From Candidatus Gemmiger faecigallinarum (GTDB lineage Bacteria; Bacillota; Clostridia; Oscillospirales; Ruminococcaceae), in the NCBI GenBank assembly GCA_019120395.1, contig DWVD01000027.1, forward strand, positions 38,205-102,204: a stretch of 64,000 nt of DNA. The letters run 5' to 3'. Positions 1 through 8,273 of the stretch are shown in pieces (position 1 is the first letter of the stretch; each line of letters starts with the position of its first letter). The position numbers were made by a program, and so were the translations under genes. The notes below the pieces were generated by a model. That model was not told the origin of the DNA, searched no databases, and saw only the letters and a program-made list of their open reading frames with translations.

Positions 1-127
1 ACAGATGCCCGTTGTACCACATGGAAAAGCCCAGCGGCCGCACGCGGGGCAGGTAGCCGTCCACCGTGGCCAGGTAAAACACCGGGTTGTCCTTCAAAAA
101 CTGCATGATCTCGTTTGCTTCGCTCAT
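1..127 (-). CDS. Pyridoxamine 5'-phosphate oxidase family protein (N-terminal part)
   Basis: Only the first 42 codons lie in the window; the rest runs off the left edge. The visible N-terminus contains NEIMQFLKDNPVFYLATVDG followed by PRVRPLGF, the opening strand pattern of small flavin-binding split-barrel proteins of the PNPOx-like family. Members of this family bind FMN or F420 and often reduce small molecules; the substrate cannot be told here. It lies 36 bp downstream of dapL on the same strand, so it may be the last gene of that operon. The ATG at 125-127 is preceded by a GGGAGG-type ribosome site. Confidence 0.7.
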   Translation of the reverse strand, partial: MSEANEIMQFLKDNPVFYLATVDGYLPRVRPLGFSMWYNGHL

Positions 128-163
128 GGTTCATTCCTCCCTGTCCTGTTGAAACACGCCGCC

Positions 164-1354
164 TTATTTCAGCTTCGCCAAGGCGTCCTTCACCCGCCGG
201 GCCGCCTCCTTGGTGCGGTCGGCATCGCCGAAGGCGGTCAGGCGGAAATACCCCTCGCCGCAGGGGCCGAAGCCGGAGCCGGGGGTGCCCACCACGTGGG
301 CGTTCTCCAGCAGCCAGTCAAAGAAGTCCCAGCTCTTCATGCCGGCGGGGCAGCGCAGCCAGACGTAGGGGCTGTTTTTGCCGCCGCAGTACCAGACGCC
401 GGCCTCGTCCAGCGCGGCGGCGATGACGGCGGCGTTTTTGCGGTAGTAGTCCAGGTTTGCCTGGATCTCTTTCATGCCCTCGTCGGTGAACACGGCCTCG
501 GCGCCGCGCTGCACGATGTAGGGCACGCCGTTGAACTTGGTGGTCTGGCGGCGCAGCCACATCTTGTTCAGGCTCATGCCGTCCTGCTTGATGCCGGCGG
601 GCACGATGGTGTAGCCGCAGCGGGTGCCGGTAAAGCCGGCGATCTTGGAGAAGCTGCACACCTCGACAGCCACTTCCTTGGCGCCCTCCACCTCAAAGAT
701 GCTGCGGGCGCAGCCAGGCTCGGTGACAAAGCACTCGTACGCCGCGTCGTACAGGATGACGGCGTGGTGCGCTTTGGCCCAGGCGACCCACTGTTCCAGC
801 TGGGCGGTGGTGTAGGCCGCGCCGGTGGGGTTGTTGGGGCTGCACAGGTAGACGATGTTGGCGTCGGTATCCGCGTCCGGCATAGGCAGGAAATGGTTTT
901 CCGCCGTGGCGGCCATGTACTTGACGGTGCGGCCGGCCATGACGTTGTCGTCCACATAGACGGGATAGACCGGGTCGGGCACCAGCACGGTGTTGGACAC
1001 ATCAAACAGGTCCAGCAGGTTGCCCAGGTCGCTCTTGGCGCCGTCCGAGACAAAGATCTCCTCCAGCTTCAGGTCGATGCCGCGGCCGGCGTAATACTTC
1101 TGGATGGCCTCGCGCAGGAAATCGTAGCCCTGCTCCGGGCCGTAGCCGCGGAAGGTGGCCTGGTCGCCCATCTCGTCCACCGCCTTGTGCAGCGCGGCGA
1201 TGACCGGCTTGGCCAGCGGCAGCGTCACGTCGCCGATGCCCAGGCGGATAACGTCCGCCTCCGGGTGGGCCGCCTGGTAGGCCGCCACCTTGTGTGCGAT
1301 GTCGCTGAACAGGTAGCTCTCGGCGACTTCGGAAAAATGTTTGTTCAGATACAT
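164..1354 (-). CDS. dapL: LL-diaminopimelate aminotransferase
   Basis: A pyridoxal-phosphate class I/II aminotransferase that converts tetrahydrodipicolinate and glutamate directly to LL-2,6-diaminopimelate, bypassing the acylated route to meso-DAP and lysine. The 396-aa product has the DapL-type N-terminus (YLFSDIAHKVAAYQ), the SPNNPTG substrate loop and the PLP lysine in CSFSKIAGFTGTR at about residue 237. The ATG at 1352-1354 has GGAGGGG at proper spacing, so the longer in-frame start at 1387 was rejected. It shares direction with dapF upstream (3995-4846), so two steps of DAP synthesis sit in one cluster, with two envelope-modification genes between them. Confidence 0.95.
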   Translation of the reverse strand: MYLNKHFSEVAESYLFSDIAHKVAAYQAAHPEADVIRLGIGDVTLPLAKPVIAALHKAVDEMGDQATFRGYGPEQGYDFLREAIQKYYAGRGIDLKLEEIFVSDGAKSDLGNLLDLFDVSNTVLVPDPVYPVYVDDNVMAGRTVKYMAATAENHFLPMPDADTDANIVYLCSPNNPTGAAYTTAQLEQWVAWAKAHHAVILYDAAYECFVTEPGCARSIFEVEGAKEVAVEVCSFSKIAGFTGTRCGYTIVPAGIKQDGMSLNKMWLRRQTTKFNGVPYIVQRGAEAVFTDEGMKEIQANLDYYRKNAAVIAAALDEAGVWYCGGKNSPYVWLRCPAGMKSWDFFDWLLENAHVVGTPGSGFGPCGEGYFRLTAFGDADRTKEAARRVKDALAKLK

Positions 1355-1405
1355 ATTGCGTTCCCCTCCGGCGGCACAGGCCGCCAATTTACAGTTTATA
1401 CGGCA

Positions 1406-1434
1406 ATTATACCACGATCGCGCGTTCAGGGAAA
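1406..1434 (-). promoter_or_regulatory. Possible promoter for dapL
   Basis: On the minus strand TATAAT (1406-1411) is preceded at 17 bp by TTTCCC, a weak -35. It lies 52 bp upstream of the dapL start in the 144-bp gap after the AlgX-like gene, so dapL may have its own promoter as well as readthrough. Confidence 0.45.
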
Positions 1435-1498
1435 GCCCCGTTCCCGCAAAGTTCGCACATGCTTACCCCCTGCCCGCGCCAACCGGGCGGGCGCCCCG

Positions 1499-2554
1499 TC
1501 AAAACTGCGCCAGCAAGGCAAGCAGCGTGTCCAGCTTGCGCTCGGTCACCTGCAGGATCAGGATGTCGCAGCCGGGGGCCTCGGCAAACGCCGGGCTCAG
1601 GGCGTTCTCGTAAGTGTCCCGCCAGCTGGCGGCAAACCGCTGGGACAGATAGTCCATGTAATACTCGCTGAAGCTGTCCCCCAGCACGCCCACGGTGCGG
1701 GGGTCCTGTTCGTACAGGTCGGCGTAGTTGGCGGCGGCATAGTCCGTGTCGGCAGGCAGGATGGTATACAGCGCCGCCACGTTGGCCAGGTCGCCGGTCT
1801 GGGCGCCGTTTTCGGCAATGTGATAATCGCCAAAGGGCACCGTCTCCAGCCCGGCGGCGGCCAGCGCGCCGTCCAGCCCCATCAGTGCGCCGGCACGGTT
1901 CCAGTGGGTGTCGGTCTTAAAATACAGCGGCTGGGCCGGGTCGGTCAGCGCCCGGGCGCGGATGGCCGGGTACTGCCAGCTGACCGGCACGCCGGTGTTT
2001 GCCTGCAGGTAGGCCGCCAGCCGGTCGGTGCGGTTATCCTCGTTGACGATGGGATAGCCGTCGGGCATGTACTCCCGGTAGACCCGGTCCTTGGAAGGCG
2101 TCAGGTCCAAAACCAGCGTGCAGCCCTGTTCGGCCAGCGCGGCGGACAGCCTTTCCAGCGAGGCGGCGGCCGCGGCCAGTTCCTCCTCGGTGTCAAAGGT
2201 GTCGGGCAGGCCCTGGTAGTTGGCGACCGGGCGGGCGGCGTCAGGGCCGTCCTTGTAAAACAGCCAGCCGTCCTTGCCCGCCAGCACCTGATCGTTCTGT
2301 ACCTGGCCGAACAGCAGATAGTTGACGTTGGCGTTCAGCTCCACCAGCTGGTAGCGGAAGGGGGAGTTGTCGGCGATGAAGTTGTTCAGGTTGTCGAACA
2401 GCTCTCCCGGCGCGCTTTGCAGCACCTGGGGCAGGCCGGTGAGCAGGCGGTTTTCGTGGTTGTCGCCCGAAAGCTGTTTGCTGAAGATGTTGAAGATGAG
2501 AAAGCTCAGCCCCAGCACCCCGCAGAACAGGGCGGCCAGAATTTTTTTGCACAT
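1499..2554 (-). CDS. AlgX/AlgJ-like SGNH-family protein
   Basis: 351 aa with an N-terminal membrane anchor (about residues 4-24), then an extracytoplasmic domain of the AlgX/AlgJ or DHHW kind. DGWLFYKDG lies at 95-103, TDTHWN at 214-219 and GDSFS at 292-296; the last two carry the Asp/His and Ser expected of the SGNH acetyl-esterase/transferase fold. In alginate and related polymers such proteins transfer an acyl group from a membrane MBOAT protein to surface glycan. It starts 15 bp after the MBOAT gene at 2570-3982, so the two form an O-acylation module. The glycan substrate is unknown. Confidence 0.85.
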   Translation of the reverse strand: MCKKILAALFCGVLGLSFLIFNIFSKQLSGDNHENRLLTGLPQVLQSAPGELFDNLNNFIADNSPFRYQLVELNANVNYLLFGQVQNDQVLAGKDGWLFYKDGPDAARPVANYQGLPDTFDTEEELAAAAASLERLSAALAEQGCTLVLDLTPSKDRVYREYMPDGYPIVNEDNRTDRLAAYLQANTGVPVSWQYPAIRARALTDPAQPLYFKTDTHWNRAGALMGLDGALAAAGLETVPFGDYHIAENGAQTGDLANVAALYTILPADTDYAAANYADLYEQDPRTVGVLGDSFSEYYMDYLSQRFAASWRDTYENALSPAFAEAPGCDILILQVTERKLDTLLALLAQF

Positions 2555-2569
2555 GGCGACCTCCTGCTC

Positions 2570-3982
2570 TTAGAACTGCGCGTAGATAAAGCCCTGATAA
2601 TTGTTCGCGGTCACCAGCACGATGCTGCAAAACAGCAGCGCCAGCAGCAGCGCCGTGCCCAGGGGGCGCGGCTCGGTTTTCTCCCGCAGCCAGGCTTTGA
2701 AACGGGGAAACAGCGCCTGCGCCGGCCCGCAGAGGGCGATGGCCGTCACCAGCAGCAGCGCCTCCCGCACGCCGAAAAAGGCCGCCGCCGTCATGCCGGC
2801 CGCACCGGCCTGCCAGGTCAGGACGCCTGCCAGCTCGGCCAATGCCTGGCCAAGCCCCGGCGCGCCGAACAGCACAAAGCCCACCCAGGCCACAGCCAGC
2901 AGGTAAACATGGCTGACCCAGCGGGGCAGCCTGTCCAGCAGCCTGGCCAGGCCCAGGCGCTCGGCACAGATCCAGACGCCGTGCCAGACGCCGAAGGCCA
3001 CGAACTGCCAGGCCGCGCCGTGCCAGATGCCGGTGCACAGAAATACCACAAACAGGTTCAGGCAGGCGCGTGCGAGGCTGCACCGGCTGCCGCCCAGCGG
3101 AAAGTAGAGATACCGCCGGAACCAGGCCCCCAGCGTGATGTGCCACCGCCGCCAGAACTCGCCCACCGTGCGGGACAAAAACGGGTAGTCAAAGTTTTCC
3201 GGCATGGTCAGGCCGAACATCTCGCCCAGGCCCACCGCCATGTCGCTGTAACCCGAAAAGTCATAGTACAGCTGGAAGGCGTAGGCGACGGTCCCCAGCA
3301 GCAGCACCGGCGCGGGCACCTGCCCGGCCGGCACCGAGACGACCCGGTCATGCAGAAGCCCCAGCTGGTCGGCCAGCAGGGCTTTTTTGGCAAGCCCCAG
3401 CACAAACCGCTTGATTCCGTAGCAGAACCGGTCCAGCGTGACTTTGCGCGCCGGGCTTTTGGGGTCCAGCGCCGCGGCCTGGTCGCCGTAACGCATGATC
3501 GGCCCCGACGTGACGTGGGCAAAAAAGGCCATGTACAGGAAAAACCGGACGGGATTTTTCTCCGGCGGGGTCTCCCCTTTTGCCACGTCCACACAGTAGG
3601 AAATGCCCTGGAAGGTGTAAAAGCTCAGCCCCAGCGGCAGCGCGATGGAAAGCACCGGCACCGCGCCGGGCAGCAGCGCGTTGATGTTTTGGGCAGCAAA
3701 GCCCGCGTACTTGAAAAACCCCAGCACCGCCAGGTCAAGGACCACAGCGGCGGCCAGCAGCGGCTTTTTGGCTCTGCCCGCCCGCGCCAGCGCCAGCCCC
3801 GCCAGCCAGTTGAGGGCGCAAAACGCCAGCAGCAGCGCCGCGGCGCCGTACCCGCCCCAGACGCAGAACAGCAGGCTGACCGCCGCCAGCGCTGCGTTCC
3901 GCGCCCGCGCGGGCAGGACAAAATACACCAGCCAGGCCAGCGGCAGAAAAACAAACAAAAACTGTACGGTGGAAAAATTCAT
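2570..3982 (-). CDS. MBOAT-family O-acyltransferase (AlgI-like)
   Basis: 470-aa polytopic membrane protein of the AlgI/DltB superfamily, which moves acyl groups across the membrane onto cell-surface polymers. Landmarks are PLGLSFYTFQGISY (116-129), DFSGYSDMAVGLGEMFG (241-257), FWRRWHITLGAWFRRYLYFP (276-295) and GIWHGAAW (318-325) with the conserved His at 321. It starts 12 bp after dapF and is followed closely by the AlgX-like partner, giving a dapF-MBOAT-AlgX-like operon. A second MBOAT gene lies at 44861-46345. Length and motifs are normal for the family. Confidence 0.92.
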   Translation of the reverse strand: MNFSTVQFLFVFLPLAWLVYFVLPARARNAALAAVSLLFCVWGGYGAAALLLAFCALNWLAGLALARAGRAKKPLLAAAVVLDLAVLGFFKYAGFAAQNINALLPGAVPVLSIALPLGLSFYTFQGISYCVDVAKGETPPEKNPVRFFLYMAFFAHVTSGPIMRYGDQAAALDPKSPARKVTLDRFCYGIKRFVLGLAKKALLADQLGLLHDRVVSVPAGQVPAPVLLLGTVAYAFQLYYDFSGYSDMAVGLGEMFGLTMPENFDYPFLSRTVGEFWRRWHITLGAWFRRYLYFPLGGSRCSLARACLNLFVVFLCTGIWHGAAWQFVAFGVWHGVWICAERLGLARLLDRLPRWVSHVYLLAVAWVGFVLFGAPGLGQALAELAGVLTWQAGAAGMTAAAFFGVREALLLVTAIALCGPAQALFPRFKAWLREKTEPRPLGTALLLALLFCSIVLVTANNYQGFIYAQF

Positions 3983-3994
3983 TTCCGCGCCCTC

Positions 3995-4846
3995 TTACTC
4001 CACTTCCGCCGTGCCGGTAAAGGCGACTTGGGCCGGGCCGGCCATCAGCACGCGGTCGTCGTCCAGCACTGTGATCTGCAGGGTGCCGCCCAAAAGCTCC
4101 ACCGCCACGGGGGTCCCGCGCGGGCAGACGCCGCGCAGGACCAGCGCAGCCACCGTGGCGCAGGCGCCGGTGCCGCAGGCCAGCGTCTCGCCGCTGCCCC
4201 GCTCCCAGACGCGCATCTTGACCCGGTCGGGCGCGTAAACGTGGACGAACTCGGTGTTGGTGCGGTCAGGGAAAACGGGATGATGCTCAAACGCCGGGCC
4301 GATGGCCGCCAGCGCATTGCCGGTGGGCACCTCCCCGTCCGGCCACTGGATGACGCAGTGGGGGTTGCCCATGCTGACGCAGGCGGCGTCCCAGGTCTTG
4401 CCGGCGGCCTCCAGCGCCACATGCACCAGCGGGCCTTCGCCCACGTTTACCGCAGGCAGGTCGGCGGCCATGGCGGAAAACCGCCCCATGTCCGCCTGCC
4501 AAAGCCCTTCCCCCAGCCGGCGCAGCGTCTTGCGGCCGGCCCGCGTGTCGATCTCCAGCGTGTCTTTGGGCAGGCCGTGGGTGTACAAAAACTCGGCCAC
4601 GCAGCGCACGCCGTTGCCGCACATCAACCCCTCGCTGCCGTCGGCGTTGAACATGCGCATGGTGGCGTCTGCGCCGAGGGTCGCGGGCGGGCAGATACAG
4701 ATGATGCCGTCCGCCCCGACGGAAAAGTGCCGCCGGGACAGCCGCACCGACCATTCGGCCACCCGCTCCGGCAGGCCGGTCCCGCGGCAGTCCAGGTAGA
4801 TATAATCGTTGCCGGCGCCGTGCATTTTGGTAAAGGAAAGCTGCAT
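3995..4846 (-). CDS. dapF: Diaminopimelate epimerase
   Basis: Interconverts LL- and meso-diaminopimelate without a cofactor, supplying meso-DAP for peptidoglycan and lysine. The 283-aa protein starts MQLSFTKMHGAGNDYIYLD, the family hallmark, with the two catalytic cysteines in LMCGNGVRC (Cys76) and LACGTGAC (Cys224). AGGAGGGG precedes the ATG at 4844-4846; an upstream in-frame extension to 4999 has no family similarity. It heads an operon read through the MBOAT and AlgX-like genes toward dapL. Confidence 0.96.
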   Translation of the reverse strand: MQLSFTKMHGAGNDYIYLDCRGTGLPERVAEWSVRLSRRHFSVGADGIICICPPATLGADATMRMFNADGSEGLMCGNGVRCVAEFLYTHGLPKDTLEIDTRAGRKTLRRLGEGLWQADMGRFSAMAADLPAVNVGEGPLVHVALEAAGKTWDAACVSMGNPHCVIQWPDGEVPTGNALAAIGPAFEHHPVFPDRTNTEFVHVYAPDRVKMRVWERGSGETLACGTGACATVAALVLRGVCPRGTPVAVELLGGTLQITVLDDDRVLMAGPAQVAFTGTAEVE

Positions 4847-4948
4847 ATAGGGTCCCCTCCTGGTTGGCTTGAGATGGTTTTTATTTTCGGGCGCGCTGTA
4901 TGCCGCCTGATCCGGCCTTTGCCGCGGGGCGGCGCGCCCGTTTTTTCT

Positions 4949-4977
4949 ATTATATCGTCCCCGGCCCGCACATACAA
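4949..4977 (-). promoter_or_regulatory. Promoter of the dapF operon
   Basis: On the minus strand TTGTAT (4972-4977), a 17-bp spacer and TATAAT (4949-4954). It leaves a leader of about 95 nt before dapF. It is back to back with the acpP promoter at 5034-5062. Confidence 0.7.
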
Positions 4978-5033
4978 GAAAAAGCTGTTTTATCCCCACG
5001 GCAAGGCCCCGCAGAAAAAGCCCCTTCCCCGCC

Positions 5034-5062
5034 TTGACAAGCGCAGGCGGATACGCTATATA
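5034..5062 (+). promoter_or_regulatory. Promoter of acpP
   Basis: TTGACA (5034-5039), 17 bp, TATATA (5057-5062); near-consensus sigma-A promoter about 55 bp upstream of the acpP ribosome site. Confidence 0.8.
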
Positions 5063-5125
5063 TTTTACTATAAACCATCATGCCGCGCCCGCTGCGGGGC
5101 GGACGGACAAAAGGAGAATGCACGA

Positions 5126-5362
5126 ATGGAATCCGAAGTTTTTGACCGTATCCGAGAGTATCTGGCCGACCAGCTGGACGTCGACCCCGACAAGATCACC
5201 CCGGACAGCGACATCGTGGAGGATTTCGGCGCAGACAGCCTGGACGTCGTGGACATGATCACCACCCTGTCCGACGAGTTCGGCGTCGACATCCCCGATG
5301 AGGAGATCGAAAATTTCCACACCGTGGGCGATGTTGTACAGTACGTCGAGGACCGGATGTGA
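5126..5362 (+). CDS. acpP: Acyl carrier protein
   Basis: 78-aa acidic carrier that holds growing acyl chains on a 4'-phosphopantetheine arm during fatty-acid synthesis. The attachment site is Ser38 in GADSLD, followed by the helix DVVDMITTLSDEFGVDIPDE typical of bacterial ACP. The ATG at 5126 has AAGGAG nine bases upstream. It stands alone between its own promoter and a strong terminator, not inside a fab cluster, so it may be a second ACP in this genome. Confidence 0.95.
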   Translation: MESEVFDRIREYLADQLDVDPDKITPDSDIVEDFGADSLDVVDMITTLSDEFGVDIPDEEIENFHTVGDVVQYVEDRM

Positions 5363-5367
5363 CCCCC

Positions 5368-5410
5368 GATCCCCCTGCGGCCCACACGCAGGGGGATCTC
5401 TTTATTTTAA
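5368..5410 (+). terminator. Rho-independent terminator after acpP
   Basis: A perfect 12-bp stem (GATCCCCCTGCG, 5368-5379, with 5387-5398), 7-nt loop, then TCTTTATTTT. Confidence 0.92.
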
Positions 5411-5432
5411 CGCCGGGAAAACGCCCCAAAAA

Positions 5433-5462
5433 TTGCTGCCCGGCGGCATTGTGTGCTATAAT
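5433..5462 (+). promoter_or_regulatory. Promoter of proS
   Basis: TTGCTG (5433-5438), 18 bp, TATAAT (5457-5462) with an upstream TGTG. A second TATACT at 5467-5472 could give an alternative start. Confidence 0.65.
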
Positions 5463-5539
5463 GTGGTATACTGTGATGAAAACAGGCCGAAACGGACGCC
5501 GCCGCGCCCGTCCGGCCGGGAAAGCGTGAGGAGTTTATC

Positions 5540-6979
5540 ATGGCAAACGATAAGAAAAAACTGGTGGAGGCGATCACCGCGCAGGAGGTCGACTTTGCCC
5601 AGTGGTACACCGACATCTGCAAAAAGGCCGAGCTGGTGGAGTATTCCAGCGTCAAGGGCTTTGTGGTGCTGCGCCCCTACGGCTACGCCCTGTGGGAGAA
5701 CATCCAGAAAGACCTGGACGCCCGCTTCAAGGCCACCGGCCACGAGAACGTGGCCCTGCCCATGCTGATGCCCGAAAGCCTGCTGAAAAAGGAAGCCGAA
5801 CTGGTGGAGGGCTTTGCCCCCGAAGTAGCCTGGGTCACCTCCGGCGGCAGCGAGCCGCTGGAGGAGCGCCTGGCCGTGCGCCCCACCAGCGAGACGCTGT
5901 TCAGCGACCATTTTGCCCACGTGCTGCAAAGCTACCGCGACCTGCCCATGCTGTACAACCAGTGGTGCAGCGTGGTGCGCTGGGAAAAGACCACCCGTCC
6001 TTTCCTGCGCACCCGCGAGTTCTGGTGGCAGGAGGGCCACACCATCCACGAGACCGCCGAGGAAGCCCAGGCCGAAACGCTGCAGCAGCTGAACTGCTAC
6101 GCCGATTTCTGCGAACATGACCTGTGCATCCCGGTTTTGAAGGGCCGCAAGACCGACAAGGAGAAGTTTGCCGGCGCCGAGGCCACCTACACCATCGAGG
6201 CGATGATGAAGGACGGCAAGGCGCTGCAAAGCGGCACCAGCCATTATTTCGGCGATAAGTTCAGCCGCGCCTACGACGTGACCTTCACCGGCCGGGACAA
6301 CACGCTGCAGTATCCCTTCCAGACCAGCTGGGGCGCGTCCACCCGCCTGATCGGCGCCATCATCATGACCCACGGCGACGACGACGGCCTGATCCTGCCG
6401 CCGGCCATCGCCCACGTTCAGGTGGTCATCGTGCCCATCGCCGCCCACAAGCCCGGCGTGCTGGAAAAGGCGAAGGAGCTGGCCGAAAGCCTGAAGTCCG
6501 TCGCCCGCGTCAAGCTGGATGACAGCGACAAGGCCCCCGGCTGGAAGTTCAGCCAGTGGGAGATGAAGGGCGTGCCGCTGCGCATCGAGGTCGGCCCCCG
6601 CGACCTGGAGCAGGGCCAGTGCGTGCTGGTCCGCCGCGACAACCGTGAAAAGCAGTTTGTCAAGCTGGAGGACCTGCCCACCGCCATCCCCGCCGCGCTG
6701 GACGACCTGGCCAGGGCGCTGTACGACCGTGCTCTGGCCAACCGCGAAGCCCGCACCGCCACCGCCGCCACCCTGGACGAGGTGCTGGCCCTGACCCAAA
6801 AGCAGACCGGCTTTGTCAAGACCATGTGGTGCGGCGAGCTGGCCTGCGAGGAGGCCATGAAGGAGAAGGCCGGCCTTTCCAGCCGGTGCATGCCCTTTGA
6901 GCAGGAGCATATCTCCGACGTCTGCCCCATCTGCGGCAAGCCCGCCAAGACGATGGTCGTCTGGGGCGTGGCCTATTGA
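5540..6979 (+). CDS. proS: Prolyl-tRNA synthetase (short type)
   Basis: 479-aa class II aminoacyl-tRNA synthetase that charges tRNA-Pro. It is the short archaeal/eukaryote-like form with no inserted bacterial editing domain. Visible landmarks are [10 protein letters not shown], motif 2 around [12 protein letters not shown] and [20 protein letters not shown] near motif 3, then an anticodon-binding domain and a C-terminal zinc-like part with Cys pairs (CGELAC, CPICG). The ATG at 5540 follows GTGAGGAG. It is monocistronic: own promoter and terminator. Confidence 0.96.
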   Translation: MANDKKKLVEAITAQEVDFAQWYTDICKKAELVEYSSVKGFVVLRPYGYALWENIQKDLDARFKATGHENVALPMLMPESLLKKEAELVEGFAPEVAWVTSGGSEPLEERLAVRPTSETLFSDHFAHVLQSYRDLPMLYNQWCSVVRWEKTTRPFLRTREFWWQEGHTIHETAEEAQAETLQQLNCYADFCEHDLCIPVLKGRKTDKEKFAGAEATYTIEAMMKDGKALQSGTSHYFGDKFSRAYDVTFTGRDNTLQYPFQTSWGASTRLIGAIIMTHGDDDGLILPPAIAHVQVVIVPIAAHKPGVLEKAKELAESLKSVARVKLDDSDKAPGWKFSQWEMKGVPLRIEVGPRDLEQGQCVLVRRDNREKQFVKLEDLPTAIPAALDDLARALYDRALANREARTATAATLDEVLALTQKQTGFVKTMWCGELACEEAMKEKAGLSSRCMPFEQEHISDVCPICGKPAKTMVVWGVAY

Positions 6980-7007
6980 CCCGCATCCGGTATAACAAGA
7001 AAAACGG

Positions 7008-7067
7008 CTCCCCCGGCGGAGGTCCCCGGCACCTTCGCCGCGGCAGACCCCGCCGGGGGAGTTTTTT
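7008..7067 (+). terminator. Terminator after proS
   Basis: A 12-bp GC stem (CTCCCCCGGCGG at 7008-7019 with 7050-7061), a large structured loop and TTTTTT at 7062-7067. The next gene starts 15 bp later. Confidence 0.85.
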
Positions 7068-7082
7068 GAGGGAAATCGCTAT

Positions 7083-8162
7083 ATGATCGTGCTGGTATCG
7101 CTTGTGCTGTTTGTGCTGGGCATGGTGCTGGCTGCCGTGGGCAGCCGGCTGGCCGGGCGCTGCGCCACCTGGTGCTTTGCGCTGTGCGGTTTTCCCTTGT
7201 GGGTGGTCAGCGGCACAGTGGCCAGCCTGTGCATCGCACTGCCCCAGCTGATGCTGGCGTTTCTGGCGTCGGGGCTTTCCATCACCTCGCTGGCGGTGGG
7301 CGCGGCGCTGGCCGGTGCGGTGGCGGACATCGGGCTGGTGCTGGCCGTCTGTGTTCTGCGGCGGCAGGTCACCGTGCTGCGGGGCGAGTTCATCCGCAAG
7401 TGCCTGCTGCTGCTGGCCGCCTGCCTGGTGCTTTTGCTGTTTGTGCGCGACGGCCTGCTCAGCTACACCGGCGTCGGCCTGCTGATGGCGCTGTTTGTGC
7501 TGTTCGTGCTGGAAAACATCGCCTGCCAGCACCGCTTTATCTATGGCGAGGGCCTGGAACGCGAAACGCCGCTCACCGTCCACGGCAAAGCCGCGTCGGA
7601 CGCAGCCGTGCCCGGCGCGGACGACGGCACGGTGCGCTTCCCGGCCATGAGCATCGCCAATTCGCTGCGCAATCTGGGCGGCGTGGTGCTGGGCGGCGCG
7701 CTGCTGGTGGCGGGGGCCTACGCGCTGGTGGTCGCCTCGGTGACGTTCGCCAATTTGACCGGTATCATCCAGGCGCTGTGGGCGGCCACCTTTTTGTCGC
7801 TGGGTTTCTCGCTGCCGCTGCTGGCCGAGGCGTTCCAGCACCCGCTGGGTTCGGTGTGGAAACGCTTTGCCGAGCGCTGCCGCATCTACCCGCCCGCCGC
7901 CTTTCCCAGCCACATCCTCAACGCGGCCATCCTTAACATCACGCTGGTTTTGCCCATTGCCAGCCTGATGTACCGCAAGCGCCTGCCGGTGGGCGAGCAG
8001 TTCCGCAGCTACGAGGTCCCCGCCTGTATCGCCATGGCGCTGGTCCTGCTCCTGCCCGCCGTGCTGAAGCGCAGGCTGTACCGCTGGCAGGGCGCCGCCT
8101 GCCTGGGCATCTACCTGATCTACCTGGCCGCCGTGATGCTGGCCCCCCGCGCCGGCGCATAA
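7083..8162 (+). CDS. Membrane protein resembling Na+/Ca2+ exchangers (CaCA-like)
   Basis: 359 aa, almost all hydrophobic, with about ten membrane segments in two halves joined by a hydrophilic stretch (about 157-188). The second half contains LRNLGGVVLGGALLVAGAYA followed by FLSLGFSLPLLAEAF, which resembles the alpha repeat of CaCA antiporters (GALLVAGA then G-SLPE). The usual acidic residue right after SLP is absent, so ion exchange is uncertain. It is directly downstream of the proS terminator and convergent with the next gene. Treat it as an integral membrane protein of possible cation-exchange type. Confidence 0.55.
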   Translation: MIVLVSLVLFVLGMVLAAVGSRLAGRCATWCFALCGFPLWVVSGTVASLCIALPQLMLAFLASGLSITSLAVGAALAGAVADIGLVLAVCVLRRQVTVLRGEFIRKCLLLLAACLVLLLFVRDGLLSYTGVGLLMALFVLFVLENIACQHRFIYGEGLERETPLTVHGKAASDAAVPGADDGTVRFPAMSIANSLRNLGGVVLGGALLVAGAYALVVASVTFANLTGIIQALWAATFLSLGFSLPLLAEAFQHPLGSVWKRFAERCRIYPPAAFPSHILNAAILNITLVLPIASLMYRKRLPVGEQFRSYEVPACIAMALVLLLPAVLKRRLYRWQGAACLGIYLIYLAAVMLAPRAGA

Positions 8163-8189
8163 GCGTCTGTTTCCCGCAAAAAGCGTCCC

Positions 8190-8227
8190 GCGCTGCCTTT
8201 TGACCGGAATTTCCGGCAAGGCAGCGC
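8190..8227. terminator. Hairpin between convergent genes
   Basis: A 10-bp stem (GCGCTGCCTT at 8190-8199 with 8218-8227) enclosing a small CCGG-AATT-CCGG hairpin. There is a poor T run on either side, so terminator function is only likely from position. Confidence 0.45.
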
Positions 8228-8250
8228 AGGGCGCTTATATTGTCGCTGTC

Positions 8251-8273
8251 GGCGCGGCGCGCAGGCTCAGCCG
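8251..8273. repeat. 23-bp exact repeat, copy 1
   Basis: GGCGCGGCGCGCAGGCTCAG plus CCG is identical at 23001-23023. In both places it covers the stop codon and early 3' region of a minus-strand gene, although the two genes are unrelated. Confidence 0.75.

Noticed and set aside
5-5362. A single 1785-codon open frame on the plus strand
   Set aside because: It runs antisense through dapL, the AlgX-like gene, MBOAT and dapF; only its last 78 codons (acpP) are real. High GC leaves antisense frames open.
7083-8162. Calling this gene a confirmed sodium/calcium antiporter
   Set aside because: The repeat pattern is suggestive, but the acidic residue expected in the second alpha repeat is missing, so only CaCA-like is supported.
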